From Elusimicrobiota bacterium (lineage in GTDB: Bacteria > Elusimicrobiota > Elusimicrobia > Elusimicrobiales > UBA9959), in NCBI GenBank assembly GCA_003500765.1, contig DNQL01000215.1, forward strand, positions 1 to 19,753: 19,753 nucleotides of DNA, read 5' to 3'. The translations under genes were made by a program, and so were the position numbers. Below are positions 1-9,200 of the stretch, piece by piece (the stretch's first letter is position 1; each line of letters starts with the position of its first letter). The notes below the pieces were generated by a model, which worked only from the letters and a program-made list of their open reading frames with translations, searched no databases and was not told the origin of the DNA.

Positions 1-401
1 GGGTGGAGTCCGCCGGCAGGAATTTTCCTTCCCTCGGCGGCGGTCCCGGCGAAAGGATACGCGCGGCCGCCGTCCACATGGCCGCGGCTGCCGGGGCGCT
101 CGAAGGCCGCGACTTCGCCGCGGCACTGGAGGCCCAGGAGGCGGCGCTCAGGGAACTGGAGAAGGGGGCGGACGGACTTATGGACTATTCGGCCGCCATG
201 TCGGCCATGTCCCGGCCCGGCGGGCCCTCCGGCAGCGCCTATTCCCCCCGGGATGGAGGCGGCCGGGCGAGGATCCCGGGCGGGGGGGAATATATTCCCC
301 CCGAAGAACTGCGCCGACGCGTGCTGGAGTCTCTCCGGGAGCCTTATCCCGAAGAGAAGAAAAAGGCCGTAGAGGACTATCTCCGGGGAGTGGGCAGATA
401 G
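1..401 (+). CDS. C-terminal part of an unidentified protein (5' end outside window)
   Basis: The reading frame is open from the first complete codon at base 3 and ends at TAG 399-401, so this is the tail of a longer gene; the GTG at base 3 has no visible ribosome site and is probably internal. About 132 residues are visible. The first half is an Ala/Glu/Leu-rich amphipathic helix (EAQEAALRELEKG), the middle is a Gly/Pro/Ser-rich linker (roughly residues 65-95), and the last 35 residues are charged and helical (PPEELRRRVLESL, then YPEEKKKAVEDYLRG). A helix with repeated A-x-x-Q-x-x-A-L-x-x-L followed by a flexible linker and a short 'P-x-Y/E...VEDYLR' ending resembles the C-termini of large DUF4175-like membrane proteins, but that is a weak resemblance. 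Function unknown. A separate promoter follows it, so it is probably not cotranscribed with the next gene. Confidence 0.6.
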   Translation, partial: VESAGRNFPSLGGGPGERIRAAAVHMAAAAGALEGRDFAAALEAQEAALRELEKGADGLMDYSAAMSAMSRPGGPSGSAYSPRDGGGRARIPGGGEYIPPEELRRRVLESLREPYPEEKKKAVEDYLRGVGR

Positions 402-437
402 CCCGGATACGGTATACAAAGTCACACCGTTGGACTG

Positions 438-467
438 TTGACTTTCATTGTTTCCTATACCTATAAT
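438..467 (+). promoter_or_regulatory. Sigma-70-type promoter for the exported-protein unit
   Basis: TTGACT (438-443) and a perfect TATAAT (462-467) are separated by 18 bases inside a locally AT-rich stretch of otherwise GC-rich DNA. Transcription would start near 474-475 and give an untranslated leader of about 80 bases before the ATG at 556. The leader contains a GC-rich hairpin in which CCGCGG (491-496) pairs with CCGCGG (505-510) around an 8-base loop. The placement rules out the longer 448 start of the next gene, because that codon lies between the -35 and -10 elements. A short inverted repeat, ACGGT (409-413) and ACCGT (426-430), lies just upstream of the -35 and could be an operator, but 5-bp arms are close to chance. 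Confidence 0.75.
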
Positions 468-542
468 CTCTATTGGGAAGTCGGCGGGGTCCGCGGACAT
501 CGGCCCGCGGGTAAAATATCTGGATTTAAACGGCAAAATTCC

Positions 543-548
543 AAGGAG
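543..548 (+). promoter_or_regulatory. Ribosome binding site fixing the FecR-protein start
   Basis: AAGGAG lies 7 bases before the ATG at 556. This start places a signal peptide at the exact N-terminus, whereas the in-frame upstream start at 448 would add 36 residues encoded by promoter and leader DNA. Confidence 0.8.
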
Positions 549-555
549 CGGTACT

Positions 556-2007
556 ATGCGATATCTCGCGTCCTTAGTCATTTTATTGGCTTCGGCCGGC
601 TGGTGCGGCGCGGCCTACATCTATGAGCACAAAGGGCTGGTCGAGTACCGCAATTCCGACAAGGATGAATGGCAGAGAGTGCCCTCCTCCGGCCGCTTCG
701 CTATAACCGCCGGCATGCATTTGCGCACCGCCCGCGCCTCCATGGCCGAAATACACATGGACGACGGGTCCCGCGTCAAAGTGGCTCCCCTTTCCAACTT
801 CACCCTTTCTGCCGAGGACAAGCAGAAGTCCGTATTCGGGCTTTCCGCGGGGAAGATGCGCTCCTGGGTCAAAAAATTCTCCCGCAGGTTCGAGGTCCGC
901 ACCCCGTCGGCGGTCTGCGCGGTGCGCGGCACCGACTATACCACGACGGCGGACGGGGACGGCAATACCACGGTGGAGGTCAGCGAGGGCAGCGTCCTGG
1001 TCGGCGACGCCGCCGGGCGCACCGCGCTGGTACGCGAGGGCGAGATGACCAGGGTGGAAATGGGCGGCGGTGTGCAGCAGCCCGTGGTCAATCCCGACCC
1101 GCCGTCGGGCAACGACGCCTCTATGTCCGGCGCGCGCGAGTTGGCCCGCAGGGAGATCTACACCGAGATCTCCAAGGACGCCGTGGTGGCGCAGGCCCAG
1201 GCCGAGATGCAGTCGGCCGAGTACCAGAACCGCAAGACCGCCGTGGACGCTTTCGGCCGCCGCGTGCGCATGGAGGAATACACCATACGCCCGCAGGACG
1301 ACCAGTTCAAGTACGTGGTGCTCAATACCCGGGGCGAGCGATTCGATTTCGGCAAGATACTCTTCACTTTCAACACCGCCCTGCCGTCCGACCTTTCCGC
1401 CGTGACGGCCAACATGATAACCTCGGCCGGTTCCACGGCCCCGTCCGTCTGGCTGACCGAGATGAACAGCGTGATGAGCAACACCATCGATAAGGTGACC
1501 GAGGACGCCAGCGGCGGGGCCATGCAGTACAACGGCAGCATCACGAACCCGGCCTATAACCTGGTCTTCGGTACATACAAGTTCTACGCCGCCGGTCCGG
1601 ACGAGGCCAACGACAACGGCGGCCTGGGTAAATGGCTCTGGACCAGGACCGGCTATAATGTGGCGCTTAACACCAATTCCGGCATCACCTACCTGGGCGG
1701 CAGCGCGCCTACGGGTGATCCGCAGTCTTCGCCTTCCGGTGCCGATGTCTTTCATACTTACCTGAAGAACACCTATTCGGACGGCACCTGGATAGCCGCC
1801 GAGGACTTCGTCCTTTTCGACGACGGTAAAAAACTGTCCTCCGGCGACTTCGGCGGTGGACTCGCCGGCGGCGAAACGGTGGACCAGATCACCGACCGCC
1901 TCAATTTCGAGCGCGTCTATACCAGCTCGCTCTTCGACGGCCGCACCATAGACCTGATGTACTCGGCCAAGCTGCTCAAAGACATCGGCATGATCAGGTT
2001 CGAATAA
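556..2007 (+). CDS. Secreted FecR-domain protein
   Basis: A 483-residue exported protein. Residues 1-20 form a Sec signal peptide (MRYLASLVILLASAGWCGAA; Trp before the Cys argues against a lipobox). Residues about 20-165 are a FecR domain: the basic segment KMRSWVKKFSRRFEVRTPSA leads into the family hallmark VRGTDY at 123-128 and then the V-x-V-x-E-G-x-V strand. Residues about 190-240 are helical and charged; the remaining 240 residues match no family I recognise. Classical FecR proteins are inner-membrane regulators that signal to an ECF sigma factor. This one has a cleavable signal peptide, no following transmembrane helix and no sigma gene beside it, so it is more likely an envelope or surface protein that uses the FecR fold for binding. 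It is the first gene of the unit led by the 438-467 promoter, 16 bases before the outer-membrane barrel gene. The FecR call is firm; the role is inferred. Confidence 0.85.
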   Translation: MRYLASLVILLASAGWCGAAYIYEHKGLVEYRNSDKDEWQRVPSSGRFAITAGMHLRTARASMAEIHMDDGSRVKVAPLSNFTLSAEDKQKSVFGLSAGKMRSWVKKFSRRFEVRTPSAVCAVRGTDYTTTADGDGNTTVEVSEGSVLVGDAAGRTALVREGEMTRVEMGGGVQQPVVNPDPPSGNDASMSGARELARREIYTEISKDAVVAQAQAEMQSAEYQNRKTAVDAFGRRVRMEEYTIRPQDDQFKYVVLNTRGERFDFGKILFTFNTALPSDLSAVTANMITSAGSTAPSVWLTEMNSVMSNTIDKVTEDASGGAMQYNGSITNPAYNLVFGTYKFYAAGPDEANDNGGLGKWLWTRTGYNVALNTNSGITYLGGSAPTGDPQSSPSGADVFHTYLKNTYSDGTWIAAEDFVLFDDGKKLSSGDFGGGLAGGETVDQITDRLNFERVYTSSLFDGRTIDLMYSAKLLKDIGMIRFE

Positions 2008-2023
2008 AGGATACCGGAGAGAT

Positions 2024-3244
2024 ATGAGAAATACCACGATCTTAGCTGCCTTCCTGCTCGTATGCGCCGCCGTCCCTTCACGGGCGGAGATGAAGATAAC
2101 CCCGGTCGCCAGTTTCAACCTGCTGGGCGGGAAATATTTTCTCGACTCCGAAGCCGCCTCCTTCGAGGGCCGCATGGACGCCTATTTCTCCCCGGCCATA
2201 AACCTGCGCGAAGGCCACGACCTGGTCCCGGTCTACTCGGGCAATTATTCCGGCACGCAGGACGTGCAGGAGCTGGCCGGCGGCGGGGTACTCACCCGCC
2301 AGCGCCAGAGCCATTCCGTCTCGCTCAAGTACATATACACCCGGGATTTCGACAAGTACAAACCGCGCATATCCTATTCCAAGGCCCTGGTGCGCGAGAC
2401 CAAGGACGAGAGCTGGGGCGACGGCCTTTTCGACTACGACACCGTCTCCCTCGGTTTCGAGGCCGAGCAGGAGCGCCCGCACGGCACCTTCACCGAGTCC
2501 TACGACTTCTTCAGCGTCAGCTATCCCAACTACGCCACGCTGCTCTCCGATTCCCAGTCCGTCTTCACCGATACCGATACGTTCAACCAGCTTTCCACCA
2601 ACGCCGGCGAGAACCCCATGGATAATGTCAGCCACCGCCTGGCTTTCTCCTACTCCTGGTTCCCCGAACGGGCGGCCATGCGGGCCGGTTATGACATAAC
2701 CTACCGCCATTACGACGAGCAGGCGATAATAAACAACCAGGATTCCACCGGCCTGCCCCCTTTCAGCGGCGACAAGCGCTCCGATATCGCGCAGAACTTC
2801 ACGCTCAGCGCCAGCCGGGCCCTCAAGCCGGTGTTCGTCAGCGCCGGCGCGCGCGTCGGCTGGCTGAGTTCCAACCAGGGCTCCTACGACAATACCCGCC
2901 AGAAGTACATGGACGATTACTACAGCTATATCGATATCTCCCTTACTCCGGCCATGACTCTGGCCCTCAAGAACGGCTCGCAGTTCCGCTTCGGCCTGGA
3001 ATGGCGCAAGGTGTTCTACCTCGGCCGGCTCAAGCAGGCCGCCGACGGGACTTACGGCAATGAGGAGATAGACCAGACCTACTGGCTCACCTCCATCTCG
3101 GCCCGCTACCCGGTATTCGGCCGCCTCTACGCCCGCGGCGCCTTCAACTACCAGCTTTCGGACTCCAATATGCGGTACGAGGATAATTACAGGTACAACT
3201 ACAAGGCCAGCACCTACCTGGTCGGCGTCGAGTGGGAGTTCTGA
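2024..3244 (+). CDS. Predicted outer-membrane beta-barrel protein
   Basis: A 406-residue protein starting 16 bases after the FecR-protein stop, with GGAG four bases before ATG. Residues 1-21 are a signal peptide with an S-R-A cleavage site. The mature part is a series of alternating polar/aromatic strands (for example HSVSLKYIYTRDF, RLAFSYSWFPERAAMRAGYD, LYARGAFNYQL) separated by Asp/Asn/Gly/Ser-rich turns. It has no cysteine in the mature part and ends in the strand STYLVGVEWEF; a terminal Phe in a strand of alternating hydrophobics is the usual C-terminal signature recognised by the BAM complex. I cannot assign it to a named barrel family; about 14-16 strands would fit the length. Its position between an exported FecR-domain protein and a giant surface protein suggests a structural or export partner in the outer membrane, which is inference. 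Confidence 0.75.
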   Translation: MRNTTILAAFLLVCAAVPSRAEMKITPVASFNLLGGKYFLDSEAASFEGRMDAYFSPAINLREGHDLVPVYSGNYSGTQDVQELAGGGVLTRQRQSHSVSLKYIYTRDFDKYKPRISYSKALVRETKDESWGDGLFDYDTVSLGFEAEQERPHGTFTESYDFFSVSYPNYATLLSDSQSVFTDTDTFNQLSTNAGENPMDNVSHRLAFSYSWFPERAAMRAGYDITYRHYDEQAIINNQDSTGLPPFSGDKRSDIAQNFTLSASRALKPVFVSAGARVGWLSSNQGSYDNTRQKYMDDYYSYIDISLTPAMTLALKNGSQFRFGLEWRKVFYLGRLKQAADGTYGNEEIDQTYWLTSISARYPVFGRLYARGAFNYQLSDSNMRYEDNYRYNYKASTYLVGVEWEF

Positions 3245-3278
3245 GATTTAGAGGTCTGCTGTTCACACGGAGAACAAT

Positions 3279-6200
3279 ATGCGCGATATAAAAACCATCT
3301 TCATGTCCATCCTGGCGGCTGCCGCACTCTGGCCCGCCTCCCTGGTGGCCCAGCTCACATACCCGGAGGCCATGACCGCCCCGCTGCTGCCCAACGGGTC
3401 CACGGCGTTCATGATGAACACCAATATCTACCAGGACGACGAATGGAGCATGGAGAACCGCATCGCGCGCGACGCCTCCACCGGCGACCTTTATGTGGCC
3501 GGCACTTTTTACGATAATGCCGCGGGCGGCTCCCGCATCTTCGTGCGCAAGATCTCTTCCGTCGGGACCGAGGTCTGGACCACCACTGTCACCAATTCCG
3601 TTATGGTCGGCGGGGGCTGGGATTACGGCCGCTCCGTCGCTCTCAGCCCGGACGGTAATTCCGTCTATGTGCTGGGGGTGCAGCAGCTGGACACCCAGGA
3701 CGTCATGCTTTTCAAGTATTCGTCCGCCGGAAAACTGTTGTGGGAGCGCGCCTATGACTCCGGCGACCACAGCGATAACGCCTATGACATGGCCGTGGAC
3801 GCCACCGACATATACGTGGCCGGCACCAAGCAGAACGATATAGCCATTTTCAAGTTCAAGGCCGATAATTCCGTTGCTCCGGTCGCCTACGCCTTCGACG
3901 GCGGAGACTATTACAATACCGCCTACGCCATAGACATGAGCAGCGATACTATCGCCCTGGCCGGCACCATATATGACGCCAGGGATTATAATGACCCTAA
4001 TGACCTGGAATACGGCAACGAGATCTGGGTGGCCAAGTACCGCAAGTCCGATATGTTCCAGTACTGGGCCAGCACCTATACCTCCGCCAATCACCCCGAA
4101 TGGGGCTCGGACGAGGCGCACGGCGTCCGCATAGACCCTAACTACAATATTTACGCCGTCGGCTACTACTACAGCTACGACTCCGGCCAGGATATCTGGC
4201 TGGGCAAGTACGATCCCAGCGGCAACCTGCTCTACGCCCGGACCAAGAACCCCCCCTCCAACGGCTATGACAGGGCCTTCGGCCTGGACCTGGACAGTTT
4301 CAACAATATCTACGTGACCGGCAGGGTAGAAGCCCATAACCTGAACCAGGGGAACAATCTCTGGCTGGGCAAGTATTCTCCGTCCGGCGCCCTGCTTTCA
4401 GAGGTTAACATTCATTCCAACGAGTCCTATCAGGAACTGGGCTATGACGTTAAAGTCGCCAGCCATATGGTCTATGTCGGCGGCGCCTTCGCCCAGAAGT
4501 ACGGCATAGTGCAGGTCTATCCCGAGCAGTTCGGCGCGCCGCCGGACCTTTTCGCCGGACCCGGCTGGTATACAGGCTCGGTCAACCTTAACTGGATGTT
4601 CGAAACCGCCGGCGATTACGATTACAAGATACAGGTGGCTACTTACGCTGCCGCCGACTGGAGCGTCGGGAACGCCGGTATAACCGGGACCGCTCTGGAC
4701 GCTACCAACATGCAGCACGAGGTCAAGGGCCTGCCGGTGCGCATCGATTATACCGAGGCCGGGCAGGAGCCCGGGCCGGTCTATTATTTCCGCCTCTGGA
4801 CCAGTCCCGCCGGCCAGACTGACTGGACGCAGCGCGATACCACGGCCGCCGCCGCTCCCTTCGCGCCTTATAACTACTGGAACCAGCAGCAGCGCGGGCA
4901 GGACACTTTCTGGGTGTTCAACAGCGCCTACGGCGATTCCGCCGCCGTGGCCAGGGACGCCGACGGTTACACCTATGCCGCCTATCCCGCGAATATGGGC
5001 GGCCTGGCCATAGTCAAGTTCGGGCCCTACGGCAACGCGCGCTGGGCCTCTTTCTACAACGACGCCGACGAGAACTCCTCTTACAGCGTGCGCAGGCTGG
5101 AAGTCGGCCCCGGCGGCAATCTCTACGCCGCGGGCGCGGCAACGCCCGGCACCGGCGGGGCGCAGGGCGGAATTTCCAAAGCCTGGCTGGCAAAGTTCAA
5201 TTCACTGGGCCTCAAGGTGTGGGACGCCGAGCTGGGAGACACGGAGGTCTCCAGCGCTTTCAACACCGTGACCATGTCCTCCAACGGCGTGGTTTACGCC
5301 GGCGGACATTTCGGCGCGGATAACGCCATGCTGCTGGCCGGGTACCATCCGGTAACCGGCGCCATGCTCTCCTCGGCCACTCACAGGTCCGGCAACGCCG
5401 CTGTGCCGGACTCCATCTGGGGCCTGGCTTATTCCAGCGCCACCGGCTCCGATATCCTCTACGCCGGCGGCCAGTTCAATTACGCTAACGGCAACGCGGT
5501 GGACGGCGACGCCGCCATAGTTAAATTCGACTCTTCGCTGTCGGTGCTGGGTTCTCCCATGCGCTATACCAATGCCCCGACCGGCGCGGACATCGCCAGC
5601 GGCGACGCCATCTATGACCTGGCGATCAGCGGCGGGCAGCTCTACGCGGCCGGCGCAAAGTACACGCACGGCGCGTCGGACAATTATTCCAATTTCTGGC
5701 TGGCCACCATGGCGACCTCTGACCTTATTGAAGACTGGTCGGAGGCTCTCAACAACTCCGCCACTCATCTGCCCGCCGCGGCCCGCGGGGTAGCCCTCAA
5801 CGGCGGTTATCTCTATGCCTCCGGCCACGAGACCAGGCTTTCCCAGCAGGAGATGGAGCATCAGAACATAATCGTCCGGAAGTACGACGTGGAGAATCTG
5901 GCCGCCGGCGCGGTCTGGGGCCGCGTAGTGGACGGCACCTACCAGGAAGAGAGCGTGCGCGGCTTCGGCGTGCGGGTCGGCGGCGACGGTTATTTCTATG
6001 TCCCGGCCCTTTTCAACGCCTGGGAAGACCAGATGTCCGGCACTGTCCAGGGTTCTCCCGGTATCGCCCGGCTGGCCGAGCCGCAGAGCGGCCTCATAGC
6101 GCAGCCCGGCTATAAACCCGGCTCGGTGCAGCTGGCCTGGGTGGCCACGACCGACCTGCCGCAGGGCACGACTTTCTATGTCCATCACGCCACGCATACG

Positions 6201-9200
6201 GAGTTCACTTTCAGCGAGGACTCCGCGCAGTTCTCCTATTATCTCGGTCAGCCCGCGTTCACCGGCGACTATATAAACAGGCTGGTGCCGGGCCTGGAGT
6301 CCGGCCTCGGCGCGGCCGGCATCAATTCCCCGGTGCATTACTTCAAAATGGGATACAAAGACGGAGGGACCGTTACCCCCATAGGGGAATCCACCAGCGC
6401 CGTGGCCAATACTCCCGGCGTCTGGGACCGGATGAACAAGTACGGCAACGGCAGCTTCTTCATGATCAACGGCGCGCACGGCGGCAGGAACCCGCTGGTC
6501 AGGGACGCCGCGGGCAATATCTATACCGCCGGCTACTTCAATCCCTGGGGCAGTTTCTACGCGGCTTATGTGCGCAAGTTCGACAGCATGGGGCGGCCTG
6601 TCTGGACCCGTTTCTACGCCGATCAGTACGAATATTCCCAGCCGGTCATAAACGCGCTGGCGCTGGACGCGGACGGGAACCTCTACGCGGCCGGAACCGC
6701 CGGTTCCGAAGGCTGGACCAATACTTATCCCTACGGTCCCGAGTCGGCCACCAAAAGGGACGGCCTGCTGCTGAAATTTTCGGCCGCCGACGGCCGCATG
6801 CACTGGGCCAGGCCCTACGATTTGGCGGGCGCCGGCCAGAACGACGAGTTCTACGCGCTGGCCGCCGGGCCGGTTTATGTATACGCGGCCGGTAAAACGT
6901 ATAACGACAACAACGAATCTCCCGGCTACCAGAGCGACGACGCCGTTGTGCTGGCCTTCGACACGGACGGTGAGCAGCAGTTTTCATATGTGAGCGGCCG
7001 GGCCGGCGCCGACGATATCTATTCGCTCTCCTACGACACCGTCAACAATGTGCTTTACGCCGGCGGCCAGGTCTCTTCCGGCGGCGGGTATGACGGCGTC
7101 ATAAAGAGGTTCACGTCCCAGCTCTCGGGCGCTGGATCGGATATAACACTGTCCGGCGGAAGCATGGACGCTGTTTACGCGGTAAAAGTCGACACCTCGG
7201 CCAGCTCCGCCTTCTACGCGGCCGGCGTGCTGGACGACGCCAACGGGAACCAGGACGCCTGGCTGGCCAGGTACGCCTACGGCACCGACGTGCCCTCCTG
7301 GGATATTACCTATAACTCGGCCAACCAGAACGAGGACGCAGCCTACGGCATCGCTCTCGACGGGCTGGGCGGCGTATATATCTCCGGCTCCGAGTCCCGT
7401 TACGATATCAACCAGGGCAGGAACCTTTTCATGCGCAAGCATAACGCGGAAACCGGCGACCTGATCTGGTCGCAAACGCTGAACAGCTCCGGCTATAACG
7501 ACGATACCGGCGGCGGCATCGCGGTGGACTCGGCCAACGGAGTTTACGCGGCGGTGGACGCCGGTTATATGACGGCCGCCACTTACAACACGGAGGAGCT
7601 GAGCGGCGCGGGCTTCTTCAAACACGTGCAGTTCAACATGAACGTGACCAATCCCCGGCTGACGGTGCGCGTCAGCAGCGGTACCGGCCCCGGCCAGTAC
7701 CTCCCGGGCATCGGTATGGCCGTCATGGGCTTCAGCCAGACCGGCGGCATAGATCCCAACGCCATTTATACCGGGGTGACCGACAGCACCGGTTCCGCCC
7801 ATTTCCAGATGCCGGCCGGCAAGTCCTACTTCATCGCCGTCTCCAGCCATAACATGGTCCCTACCATCAAGGACCAGCTCTCGGACCCCAACGGCAACTT
7901 CTTCGTGGACCTCAACGTGGACGCCACGAAGCAGTACTACATCTCGCCCCGCCAGGCCGCCGCCGACCCGGTGCATAAGATGCTCATCTCCTTCTCCACC
8001 CATACGGATACGCTGCACCCGGGAGACTTCGTCATGGGCGAGGTCTTCATCACCCAGACCGGCGAGCGCGTGGGCTACAGCGTGGTAAAGCTGCCCACCG
8101 GCGCCGGCGTGGTCTCCGGCAGCATGGAGGTCCATAACCTCGCCGAGGCGGCCGAGGGCGTTTACGGCATGGCCGTCAGCGTGCCCGCCCGCAACAAGGT
8201 CCTGCAGATTTTCATGACCGGGCCCTTCCCGTCCACCTCCTCCTACAGGGCCGATATGACCCAGGCCTCGCAGCTGACCGGCTCTTTCGAGGTCGGCGCC
8301 TCCACCGTGCCGCCTTCCATCATGGGCATGGTCATGACCGAGAACTGGTCGCCGATAGAGGGCGCCCGCGTTTCCCTGCAGCGCGACGCCTGCAGCAGCG
8401 TTAATAACGGACCGCCGGTTTACTGCGAGAGTTGGCAGAACGTCTTCAACAAGGAAGTCCTGACCGACGCCGGCGGCAGTTTCTCTTTCTACAATGTTCC
8501 GTTCTCGTCCTGTACCAATATGACCGACTTCCCCGCCAACTGTACCGACGCGGAACATATGGGGATGAGCTACAGGCTCAATGTAGGCAAGGCAGGCTAC
8601 GCCAGCGGCTACGCCAACTTCAACTTCCCGGTGGGGACGCCTACTCCGTACATGGGCTCCGGCATGCCGGGCGATAGCACCATGTTCAATCTGCAGGTGG
8701 CCACTTATACCCTTACCGGCGTGCTCAAGTATAACGGCGTGCCGCTGCCCAACGCGAATATCATGGTCTTCCCGGACTGGCGCAGCTATAGCTACGAGAG
8801 CCTCAGCGCCAGCGACAGTTACCGGCAGGGCGAATGGGGGGGAGGCATGGGTATCCGCTCCGACGCCAGGGTGCGCACAGGGGCCGACGGCACCTTCACC
8901 GTCAGCGGCCTTACCGACGGCAACGCCCGCATCGAGGCCGCCTTCGAGGGCGGCTGGCGCTCGCTCAACGAGGGCAACAGCTATGAGACGCAGAGCGACA
9001 ACCTGCGCGTGGTCATCTCCTCGCAGGGCGCCAGGGGGCCCGGCCTGCCGTCCAACAACGCCTGCCGCCCCGGCCGGGTCTGGGTCGTCAACAGTTCCGG
9101 CTCCTGCGTTACGGCCGGCAACGTGGCCTTCAATATCGTCCCGGAAGGCGGCAATATCGCCGGCCGGCTATGGGGCAATGTGACCTTCGTTACCACCTAC

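Noticed and set aside
409..430. ACGGT/ACCGT inverted repeat upstream of the first promoter as an operator or terminator
   Set aside because: The arms are only 5 bp with a 12-base loop and no T-run; mentioned with the promoter but not called separately.
448..555. 36-residue N-terminal extension of the FecR-domain protein
   Set aside because: The upstream start lies between the promoter -35 and -10 elements. The ATG at 556 has AAGGAG at good spacing and begins a signal peptide.
583..2175. 530-aa open frame on the - strand opposite the FecR gene
   Set aside because: Its protein is rich in His, Arg, Gly and Val without domains or a signal peptide. It is the usual antisense shadow of a GC-rich coding frame, and it spans two real genes.
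3260..3276. Small hairpin TGTTC/GAACA presenting the ribosome site of the giant gene in its loop
   Set aside because: A 5-bp, partly AT stem is too weak and too likely by chance to call a translational switch.
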